Part shown: in pieces, positions 49,057-60,600 of the stretch
Numbering within the stretch: position 1 is the stretch's first letter
Layout of the letters: each line of letters begins with the position of its first letter
Assembly: GCA_036345935.2 (NCBI GenBank)
Contig: JADWOT020000006.1
Coordinates: 1,613,493 to 1,677,492, forward strand
Direction of reading: 5' to 3'
Length of the DNA stretch: 64,000 nucleotides
Source: Taenia hydatigena
Taxonomy: Eukaryota; Platyhelminthes; Cestoda; Cyclophyllidea; Taeniidae
Translations under genes and position numbers: made by a program
Notes under the pieces: generated by a model
What the model saw: only the letters and a program-made list of their open reading frames with translations
What the model was told of the DNA's origin: nothing
Database searches by the model: none

Positions 49057-52000
49057 ATGTCGTCGTACTGTGGTGGCCGCTTCACTGTGCCTCCAGGTTT
49101 CGATTTTAAGTATGCATTCGTATTTTATAACCCCTAGTACAGAATCCTTCCACAGAAATCAAAAAATGTGGCTGTCATCTCTATCATTGGTTCTCTGGAC
49201 TCATTCAACGGGAAGCATTCAACCCAATTAGTAGATGAGTTTCTTCAGAGGAGCCCCTTTTCACTCCCTTGTACCAATGTGAGGTTGCATTTCTCCCAAT
49301 TCTTATATCCTTTAGAGTGTCATAAAAGGCTACTATGACTGTGAACGTCAATTGATCTTCCTACATTACCGTGATTCAGAAAAACTCATGACGGACCTCT
49401 TAAATACATCTGAAGTAAACCTACTTCTGTTACACTTTCCCTTTAGGATTATGAAAAGATTCTTGAGAAGTGGGATTCAGAAAGGCTGAAACATTTATAC
49501 CTCTTGTTCACTGTTTCGCATTTCATTTTGGTGAGCATTTTATGGGAGCTTTATTTTAGATCGTCACTTACGGCACCCGCTTGGATCCAAAATACATCTC
49601 CATTTTCAAACTCTTAAATCGTTTAAGGCAGGCTGTCGAGGAGAAGTTTTTATTAGCTCTACTTCTAGGCATAGTTTGTATCCTACTTTGGAGCAGCTTT
49701 TACGGTCACTTCCGCTTCCGCGATATTGCATTTCCATCGGGCGACTGATGGTACCACGCCTCTTGTTCGTCTTCAAACTGCCGCCCACAATTGTTGCCAG
49801 AAGGCTTGCCAAAGTGGTTTCATTTTTTCATCATTCAGCTTAGCTCCTGAAAATATACGACAAAGGCTCTGATAGTTGTCTTCTCTTATTGTAGGACGAA
49901 AACGCGTTAGTTGACTTTGAGAAGAATCTCTCCTACCAAATATTCAATGTGCTCTATGAGAGCGGGTTGCTTGAACGGTAGGCAGTCACCCTTGTTAATG
50001 TTGAACTTCCCCTCCAGTAACTCGTCGGAGAACACGTTATTTGACTTAATGGATTACAACTACGTGCGTGTCCTCTTGCCTGATGGAATCGAATCAGTGG
50101 GGAACTTCTCAGAATCTCACGGTCTGTTAGACAAGGGCGATTTGGCTCAGAAGCTGCTCGAGATGCTAGTTTCAGCCACCGGAGTTAATTCTCTCCTGGA
50201 GGGCTTCGATCTCATTAAGGATCGTCAGGTGCCGCCTCCCACGGCTCTCTATCCACCACCGGGTGGGCCCGATGATCGGAGCTTTTCAGCTTTTCTTCAA
50301 TGCCATCTTACGGCTCTTCTTGAGGATCCTTTTCGTGGAGATCATTCGGACAGCTATACACCCTATGCATTCGAACTGCCCACCTGTAAAGGGTGGTTTA
50401 CTGTGAGTTCTTCATCAACGTTTGCTTCCTTTTTTGTTAAGATTCATTTATTCCCCTTTGAAGGTTGCTTCCATGGAATCACTTTACGCTAACAGCATAA
50501 ACAAGTACAATGTGAGAATTTTCTTATTCTTTATAAAAAAAAGTATAGTGGTACCTCGAAATCCGATATTTCTCTACTTGCCACAGTAAAGCCTAGTACC
50601 CTGCGTTGCATTTGTTTATACTTGGGTTTTTGTGAAGCTTTAGGAAGCTGGTTGAATTTTGGAAATTAGTGAGTGTCTGTGCGCTTTTATTTCCTTTTGA
50701 CTGGAAGTGGTAAGAGTTTCGGATCTCCATACCAGGTCGCGCAACATTGGTAAGAAAACTATTATGGCGTCACTGTATTATGGTTAAGTCAGTCATCAAA
50801 GATTATTAGCTTATTCCAAATAAGTTTGTTGAAATCTAGTGAAAAAGTGCCTAATTCTGCAGACGCCAAATCTTCGGCCTTATGAGATTTGTTTGTGAAT
50901 CAAATTCATCTTTTATGCGAAATCCTAATTAGGGCGTACCTGCAGAAGTAACTTCGTAACCGAATTAGCTCTTTGTCGCGGACAGGACCACAGGGAGCGA
51001 TGCGGCACAGAGCCTCTCATTATTTCGCGACACCAGATTGTTTGCTTTTGAATAGAGGACAACTGAGATCTGTTACGATAAGGCGATAAGTGGGCTTTTG
51101 TGTTCAAGTTCTAATGTTTTTTCTTCACTTTCTTTGCGGGCAGACTTGTTACAAGCTATACACCAGCCTATTTGATGAGAGTGAGTCTAATTCGTCTGCA
51201 TTGGATGGCGGTACGGATCCCTGCCTAGGTCGTCAGTGGAACCAACTCTTCCTTTCTAACGAAGATGCTGACGCCACAGCAGTCACACTCTTCACCACTC
51301 AATCTCAACTCGATCGCCGGCTCTCCAGTACTCGATGCGAGATTGCTCTGACCACCGCTGAAGCTCACTACCGACTGGACCTACCGGCCCACTACTCCAG
51401 GACCTTCCATCTGGCAAAGGCAAGAGATTAAATCCTCTCCACGCTTGTTAACTAGCCTCGTTCACAGTATGGAATCACTCCATTATAGGTGGTATCATCG
51501 TACAACGTCTTCCTTCGCCTGGCACGTGGACCTTGTGTCATCCCGACATTGGACCGACTGACTCGACGCTTGGCTCGTCTCTACTTGGCCGGCCGTGTGG
51601 GCTGTCCAGCGGTACTTGTATCAGGCGCGGTTTGTCGGCAGGAGCTGCACACTCTGCCCGAACGATTCCCAGGCATCGCCAGAGCTCTTCACTTGCTGGA
51701 ATCGCAGTCGAGACCGGATGCCCCTGATGACAGCAAGAACAGCGTTAGCAGCCCTGTCGAGGAATCGTTGGGCGTGCGCCTCGTCAAGCAAATGAAGTTG
51801 GCGCTGGATGCGAGTGCAGCGGTGTTTAATGAGGCAGGTCTGGTGAAAAGTCGGCACGTCCACGATACCATTTTCTCCGATTGCTTACAGGATGTTCCTC
51901 TGGGTGAGTTTTCTCTAGGGCTTTGTTTTATACTAACTTTGACTTCAGTTTATCGAGTGTTTCTGAGAGTGGTTTAGCAGAATTTTCGTTCCCTTTTTCG

Positions 52001-55000
52001 TTTTACTCGAAGGGGAATCCCATTAATTACGTTACGATTCATGCTTAAAGTGTCACTGGAAACCTATTCTTGTTTTTCAAGCAGAAGGTATTGGCAATAT
52101 CTTTTCCATCTTTTACTGGTTCCCAGCACTTATCAGCGATCCACGTGGTTCTTTTCCGCGTGTGTATTAACCGATGTAGTTATTGTTTGTTTTTGTGAAT
52201 CATTAATCTCTCAGCTGATCGATGAGTAAAAAGATAACTTGTCTTTTGGTGTATTTCGGAGTCGACACCAACGGAGCTGACCTCCGGCTGATCTGACGAG
52301 TTCGCTTATTTTTCGACATGAAGTTATTCAAACGTTTATTAACGCTGTCCAGCTGCTGGATTCTTATGGTAATCAGAGGACCGATTTGAGTAGCATTTGT
52401 TATAAATGTTATGGTTTGTAATGAATTAAAATCCACTGCTTTTCAGGTTAGCGTTTGATAAACCCATTGCATATATTCAAATGTTTCTAACTCATTCATT
52501 TTCGCTCAAAATAAGCTCTATAGTCTTAGACTTTCAAATTTGGATCTGAGCCGAAGCGCCCATTACTCTTTTCTGAGCATGAATGGAACTAGCACATTAG
52601 TCATGCCAGAGATTTGTAACGGCGTTTTCCGAGTGCTAGGTGGTACGAATAGATGGCTCACTATGAACACATGCATTTTTATCACTGCGCGCTTAGCCTA
52701 GTAAACTATCGAATAAACAAAGCGCTATAAAATATCCTTAGTTGTTTTACTAGCATAAAATGTCCATTGTGTCCAGCCATGGTCACAATTTGTCCATCCA
52801 TGGATTCGTGGCAGTCCCGTGTTCAGTCGAGTGTTCTAATCCGGCGAATCGAGTTTAGACGTAATTTTCTCGATCCTTCATGCTTCAGACTTGGTCTGTT
52901 GTGGTAAAATGGTAGCATTTGTCCCAGTGATATTATGAATGCTTTTCCAAAAGTAAGCAGAAGGTAAAAGTTCATTCTAGACTTTCCTCGTATGTGCTCA
53001 TCGGTAGACGTTTCATTTTTCACATCCATTTTTGATCATATTCTTGCTAAGAAACTCATGCAAACGATAATACTGTCTCTACATCGTCAAAACATTGCCG
53101 ATTCGGCAAATCCTTCAAAACGCCAAACAGAGTCGTAAATTTTTAGTTACTCTCTATCATTAGGTCTCATGGGCCGCTGGCGGTATGCATGGATCGAGGG
53201 TGCTGTGGAGGTGATGGAGAAGGAAAAAAAGCACCTGCACACCACCGATACAAGCGCTTCTGGTAAGGCCGCAAGCTTTCACCACCTCTCCGTGATGCCA
53301 CATCGCTCGGACCGACGCTACATCAGTTACTGCAACTGCGGTCGGCTGCAAGCTCTGCGGCCCGATCCCTTCGACTATCAGGAGGCCAATTGGGAGTTCT
53401 ATAATGCCCTCGAGCTGGTTTGCTGCAGCAAGGTCAACGGGATTCCATTGGCCCCGCTGATCTTGAGTAGCTCAACTAACAACTTTTGCTCGCATTTGGA
53501 AGGAAAAAATGCGGACGAGATTGAGCAAACAACTTCGCCTACGGGAATGACGCCTTCAGACTTGCCTCAGCGAAATTGTCGCCGAGTCATACAATCAGAC
53601 GGTGAAGATGATTCAACAGCCGCCCAATTTACTTGCAACCCGAAGTTAACTCATAGTGACGCAGAAGGAGAGGAACATTTGCTCAACGTTAGAGGTTAAT
53701 ATTATTCTTTGCTTCTTGCTTGAAGGTCGATGCCTAAGTGTGTTTAAGCTGGGGATTCAGCAGCGCTTATACGGGTCTGTCCTGGCTCAACGAGCTGACA
53801 AAACTGTTATTGGCATTAATAGTCATAGAACTTTGTGCAAAATCTACAATTCCTTATCTTTTTGGTCATATTATTTTGGCAAACATTTCTAACGTTATAG
53901 CTACCTTTAAACTGTACGAAATCATCTCCCAGACTTATTGGTCTCATTATTTGTCTTATTTAATATAAAGTTGTCGAGGCAAGAAAGTTTGCTGTTGATT
54001 GCAGCTGCGCGATGCATTCTAACGCAGCTCTTTCAGGGTCATAACTGCCTGCTAGTTAGTGGCGCTATCACTTTAAACTGTGGCCTTCTTTCACCTGCAT
54101 ACATCGTGAATATTACTTTAAATACACTCTTAGTATTTTGAATGATTGCGCCGAAAAGACTACTACAAATCATGATGTTCTTTCGCATCAACTGGATGTG
54201 CCATGGTTTAGGCTGATAGATATTTTGCACCTTATACATACACCAAAACCAAGTTAATTCCTCCTTTAAGGTTTTGACAGCGACGAATCCATCTCCTCTT
54301 CCAGTACCTCCATTCCAGCCTCTCCTGGTTATTCCAGTACAGACAGCATGTCACAAGTTTCTACCAACAAACTGCTCACCAAACCTCGTCGAACCAAACT
54401 TAATACTTCCAATATGTCGGAAGACTTTGGTGAAGAAAAAGAGGACGGGGAAGGTCCAGGCGCCATTGCTGGTAGCTTCAACGAAGAGCCTCTTGAGGTG
54501 TTAGATGTTGCTGTCAAGACGAAGCAACGCGTTCCAGTTACCTTTTTCTCTGGTATGCCTGTGCTCGGTCAGCCCATTGGAACCATGCCTCTCTATCCGT
54601 CTTGGTCCATCCATGCACTGGGAAAGTATTTCAGCTATTCCCATTCATCTGGTAATTTGCCTCTCATCGCCTCGTTCCTATCTTGCTATGTAGATTTTAC
54701 TTTCCATCGTCTTGTTCTCTCTTCACCTCAGGAATGGCTCTTCCCGGCTTCCTACGCGGGAGCCACTTCCTCCTCCCCTGGGATGTTCAACTCTCCCGCC
54801 CTGCGTCACTAGTTGGTACTCCGTCAAAGTCTCGAATAGGACGTCCACGTGACTCGGACAGTGTTAAACTCTTCCTCGGCTTCGAGATGGAGTGTCAAAT
54901 GGGTCATCGCTTCTTTCTCGCCGGTCCGGATCGTCCGATGACGGGAACTATGCAGGGCGGTGACGTGCGACGCTGTGTTTCCAGCCTTCTCTCCTGCGAT

Positions 55001-55758
55001 CTGGCACTCTATCTACCCTGTCGTTGTTCACCCACAGCTGGTGGAGTGATAACGGAGAGCGCTGAAGCAGCAGGCGCAGAAGTGTTGGCGGCGGCGGATG
55101 AAGTTGATGGGAAGAAGGAGAGGGACAGTCGTGGGAGTAATGGGGGAGGCGATGACAGAACAGTTTGGGCTCAACTGATGCGCATATATGTAGCCATTCC
55201 CAGCGTCCCCATTCGCGTCCGTTTTGCGCCGATGGTTAGACCTGGTCCGATCGACTCTAACACTCCCATCTTCCATCTCGGTCCAACTCTCGACCAAGAG
55301 GTGATGTTTCTGTGGAAAGTTTCATCTACTCTCCGCTACACGACTTGACTCCCATATCCTTTTTCCTTTAGACTGATGCTAACAATGCCAACCTCAAAAC
55401 TTCCACCTCGCATAATTTCGACAGAGGCTCTCGAAATTTGACTGATGGGAAGTTAAAAGCACAAACTAGTTCAGACTGTGATCCAGGATATGTTTATCTA
55501 GAAAATGGAAACATTTGGGTCGCGAGATTGCCGTACGTTTTCATTTTGTCTCTAACGCTTCTTCTTCACCATTCATCATTTAGTATTTTGCGTGAAATTT
55601 GGTGCCATTTTATAGCATAGCGCATTACGATTAAACTTATTTGTCTCTTCAGTTTCGCATATCAGGATGGTGATACGATCTACCGAAGGCCTCAGGATCC
55701 AAAAAAAGTCAGCGAGTGTTGCCTCATTCGAGGCAGCCTGTTGGTGGAGGAATTGTAA
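49057..55758 (+). CDS. SMG8: SMG8, nonsense-mediated mRNA decay factor, 16 exons
   Basis: SMG8 binds SMG9 and the PIKK kinase SMG1 and restrains SMG1 phosphorylation of UPF1 in nonsense-mediated decay. Exons: 49057-49109, 49143-49278, 49316-49414, 49447-49530, 49560-49645, 49675-49813, 49895-49977, 50018-50402, 50464-50511, 51144-51419, 51489-51903, 53164-53694, 54271-54651, 54732-55300, 55372-55532, 55653-55758. Phases agree throughout: 1183 residues (human 991). Family landmarks are VAVISIIGSLDSFNGK, GYYDCERQLIFLHY, HLYLLFTVSHFILIVTYGTR, FELPTCKGW, the Cys motif YISYCNCGRLQALRPDPFD, PSWSIHALGKYFSY, FLRGSHFLLPWDV, FEMECQMGHRFFLAGPDRPM and IWVARLPFAYQDGD near the end. Extra length is in Ser/Asp-rich linkers. 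Intron 10 has a GC donor. The first five introns are 29-37 nt. Confidence 0.95.
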
Positions 55759-57600
55759 TTTTCACTTTTTATACACTTTCATTTCAATGGACGCTGCACC
55801 TTTTTTTCGTAATTGGGTGCTGTAACCATGATCCAAATCTCCGGAGTGTTCATGCAGACTTCGTATCCGGCCGCTCCAATCTTCCTCAGTTTTGTTAATT
55901 CTCGGCTCTCTGCCCGTCTATTGAGATAGTGTACTGGGAGGTACCTTCTGAGCATCTATGCCAGGGTTTGGGACCTGTGTTGTGACACATGAATATCTTT
56001 GTCCACTGAGGTGAAGTGATTACGTGGTGAATGGTGGCGTCCTCTTGACATGGGAATGAATTTTCAATTATTGGCTAGAATGTTACCGTTTGCATTGGTC
56101 ATAGTTCTCGCATTTTTGGCGTAAAAATTGTTATGCGTTCCATTTTTGATATCATCTCCAGATTCACTGTAATCCCCGACGAGACATTTGAGCCGTGTTT
56201 TTCCCAAGTTTCGAATTCTATCCCTTTCATTATTCTGGATTCAAGTGCTTCCAAATACGTACTTAACGCGGAAGTTGTGCCTCTCACGTACGGTCTTTCA
56301 CGGAGAGATCTTACAATTTGATATCGGTGGATGGGAATACGCACCGCTGAAGAGATTCGCACCTCATAGTTGCGGAGCAAATGTGTTTTCGCTCGGTTCT
56401 GTCTTTGTCCTGAACTGAGGTCTTTCTTAGCCTCTGAATCAAAACCGCCGTCATGAGGTCAAATGAGCACTGGTGGAGGCATGCTTATGGGTTGTCGCCA
56501 AAGTCAATCTAAGGTGGAGAGAGCAGCCTCGCGCACTCATCAGCACCTACATTTTCAGCATTGAAGATTGATTCGACCCTATGATAAAAACCTACGCCAA
56601 CCATAGGTAACCGAAGTATGGCTGCATACCCAGATCAATTGGCAGCTATAAAGCTGCGAGAGGTGTGATCTGGTAGTACACATTAGCGACATCTTGACCA
56701 GATAGTCGGAGTTACCTTTACATGGCACATCTGTGATTTACATTTCTGGTGCGATAAATTGATCCCCCAGAACACACCTTTCAGTTGAGTACGAGGACCA
56801 CCAGCTTAACTATGCGTGCGTGACTCGGCACAAGGAGCGAAAGCAAATCACTTACCAAACACAAGAAATTCGCTACATCATTATTTTGGCACGGACATGA
56901 ATGCCAAACTGACGGACCGTGCTGTGCTGTTCAGCTCAGGCCTACCAAGTCCATTTTTATGCGGTCAAAAGTGTCCCAAGATCCCAGGATGTAGAAGGCA
57001 GTACTAGGACCTAACTCCATCACCACCGCATTTTGTAAACCTTCTTCCATTGAGACACAAGCTCGTCGGTTCCTTTTATACAACCCTTTGCTTCTAAAAG
57101 CAAACACTCCAGCTCTAGCCGGCATCATTCCCACCTGACTCACATTTCCCTTCTGTCTGTCTTCCATCGCATGTGACCATATGATTGCGCAATGTCAAGC
57201 AATTGGTAGCGGTATCCTTCTCCCTCCCCACCACGACCTAATTATTCAAACCTTTTCTGTGCAGCACGTTCTGCTACCGCATATGCTCCAAAAAGGAGTA
57301 AAAAATACCCACTCACATTGAGAAGCCCGTTTTACAAACAGGCCACTGTTATAAGCATTTGTAATGAAAATAAATGAATGGACTAATGACGAACAAATGC
57401 ATCATGCACGCGCAAGCCCCCATTGATGGGATGCACACCGCAAAAGCGAGCCCTCTTCAAGCCGCAACCGCGTATGTACACGCATCCAAACGAATGAAAA
57501 GGTAGGGAAGAAAAGAGGTCTACGCGTTTGGGTGTGTGAGGAGTAAGTTACCGCGCCTGTTGCAAAGTGTCTGATTCAAAAGGTGGTGGTGAGAGGGTCA
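55759..57600. other. Convergent intergenic region between SMG8 and ULK 3' ends
   Basis: The two genes converge here. I find no poly(A) signal close to either stop. Open frames at 56099-56380 (minus), 56133-56321 (plus) and 56931-57167 (minus) match nothing I recognise and show no splice-bounded continuation. No repeat or RNA gene is evident. Confidence 0.5.
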
Positions 57601-60600
57601 TCATCGAGAGGTGGCAGCAGCTGCTGCAGCTATGTTCTGAGCAGGTGTCGGCAGCGACCGAACGCCACAGCGGGGGCCTCGTCGTTCTGCGTCCTCTTCC
57701 CTAGTACTGCAACCACCACCGACCACGTAGGCCCAAAGAGTTGCGTGACGATCCTGAATCATGCGTAGGCACTCCGCTAACAGGGATTTGTCATACTCTG
57801 ACGTTGCATGCTGGCAGAGGCCGTGTATGAGAGTGATCGCCGCTCGGTAACGCTGAAGCGCCTGAGAAAAAGAATGGCAAACGATACCAAACGAGTCTTC
57901 CAAGTCTACCGCGACTCAGCGTCCCAACTAATAGTCTTTAACATCTATCGTACATCTATGCTGTTAGTTCGGCAGCCTCTCTTGCTGCTTAAAGCTACTT
58001 CTAGACTCGCGCGCTTCAACTCCAGCAGAAGTGACTCGAGCATCGCTTTCGTGGCAGCGCTGGTGGCTTAATTGGAAACAGCACTATAAGCATCTAACAT
58101 GGAGGGCTACACGAACGAAGTGTTAGTGAAATCGCGTTGATTTCCGGCAGCTAATAGCAGTTTGAGTAGTGCAGCAATCCCACATTAAAACAGGTAGAAA
58201 TTACTTCTAAAATGGATTCAAATTCAGTGGATAGACAGGTAGACACTGACAGCGATGTGGAAAAGAAGGACAGAAAGAAGGCGCAACTTCAACAAACTAC
58301 ATTGCACATTTCACCGAGCACATTCCATGATGATTTGCAGAGAAAATTTGACAAATGTACTTATCTAAACCTATAAAATGCATAAGCATTTTTGCGTTTG
58401 AAAGTAACCAGACATCTGGACATTTAAGTACTGGCTTTGGTGGCTCGTATGCGCACAAGGGTAAAACTCACCAAACCTAGTTCTCCTATGTAATCGTCCA
58501 TTTCGGCAGCGAAGCACTACAGCACAATAAAAGTACATTAGATGGGATAGAGAACGTACAGGGGAGGGAGATATGAGCAAATTGAGAACAACCTGATCGA
58601 GGGCGTAGTTGAAGATGAGACGATTAGCAGTGATACAAGAGAGATGGCGTCCAACGGGTTCAAGCAAGTCCTCACGGCGTGAAAGACGTGACAACTGACA
58701 GAGCCGAATGTAGCACCGGTGGTAGAGTGCGTTACAATCAGTTAAGCCTACGTGTGGAAAAAAGCTAACCAAATGAGATGACTCAAGGCGTGTGAGTCTA
58801 GAGCCTTTTCATTTTCTGATCATACAGATAAACCAAGGCACACTAGCAACACTCACGTTTTTTGGCGGTTAGAGTGGGTTGGAGACGATGCTCTGCAACT
58901 GCCTTTCTAACTTGTGCAAAAACGTACTCAAGGTAGTAGAGAATCCGCCGGTATAGGACAAGCTGCTCCACAATCCTGTATTTGAAAAGAAAAACACGCT
59001 AGACAAATAATCACAATCCGAATTAATACCAAATTTCAAGCATAGCGGTTAACTACAATGCGGAGCAATGCCACTCGCCAATGTGCCTACGCCTAAGGGT
59101 TTCTCCGTTTTTACAGCGTTCGTTTCTAGAATCAGTGAAATGAATTATAACGATAGCAGAGGGAACAGCGAGAAGTAGTTACCCTTATCATGAAGAAAAA
59201 ATGAAATTTGTGACACTGTGGACCAAAATGCGACAGCACTCAGGTTATGGGATCTCCGCTGAAATCAACCATCTTGGTGTTGCTTCATCACAACTAACAA
59301 AATTAACCAAGAAGAAATTAAATCATAAATAAAAATAAGGGAAAGGGAGGAACAATTGGGGGGCGGGGAGTTGTAGTACACCGGAATCAATCCCAATGGT
59401 CACATCGCGCAGACTAGGGACGAGATTCCACCTTTACAGATTTAACTTGTTACCCAGAGTACTACAAAGATTAGAATGAAACGGCTTCAAGGTGTATCAG
59501 ACCAACTCCTCGTGGCCATCAGTTGGAACAGTCAGTTTGACCCCAAGGAGTCGCAGGGGCGGACTTTCTATCTTGAGTTTGACACATAAACGAACTAACA
59601 ATAAAAGCGATCTGCCCTTTCGCATCTAAGATTTTGTAGAATTATGACTTGGAAAGGTATGCCAAACCAAAGCGGCTGAGTCACTAGTCATGCCCAACGC
59701 TTGCACAAACCCCACAAAAATGTAGCAGCAACAGTTGTTTCATAAAAACGGTGGTAGCAAATTAAGCATAGAACATAAACCAACAAAGATAGTGGCGGTG
59801 TTAAAAAAAACCCAATAAGATCACAAAAATATACATAAACGGGTCAATTTTAGGTTAACCAGACTCACCGCTGCGCCTCAGGCACCAGTTTAAGTTTCGT
59901 AGACGGGTGGGATTCATTCGAAACACCGGGTGGTGCGGGTCCACTATTCTCTAGATTGGACTCCGCTTGTTTGGATGCTGTGGTGATGGTGGTGCAGTCT
60001 GTCAAAGCGGAGGCTCGTCGTTCCGCCAGTTCGGCAAGGAGTTCGCACAGATCCAATACCATTGTCATGGTTTGCATCTCCTGTCGGTGCTCCTGCTGTG
60101 GAAGTACAACGAGGAGGAATTGCTTCACATTTTAAAACCCAACCTCAGGTGGTTCAGTGCAGATAAGGTAACAAACACAATTGAAATTGATCACAGTATC
60201 AATACAGCCGCAAATATAGACCATTTACCTAGACCTGTCGACTTAAATGAGCATACAACCAAGGTGTCTAAGGGTCCTCATCTAGTCGAAATAACTTCTG
60301 ATGGTATTTACAAGCTCTCTCTTAATAAGAGGGAATCAAAGTCGACATTACTAAAGGCCACACCTAAACAAGGTCAAGGTCGTGTGGGACGTATTTTGGC
60401 GATTTGTCTTTCTACCAGTCAGAACCCGAGCTTATCATCATAAATGGACTTTAAAACAATCTATAGGGATTTCCACGTGAAAAGACCTACAGCTAGAGTC
60501 TGATGGGATAAGCCTAGAATGTCTACTGAGGTCAACGCTACCCCATCGAAGGTACACGCAGTCGCTCTCTTTGTCCATAAAATAACTGCCATTAACTAGC

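Noticed and set aside
49156..49278. SMG8 exon 2 starting at 49156
   Set aside because: That acceptor breaks the reading frame; the upstream acceptor ending at 49142 keeps it and leaves a 33-nt intron.
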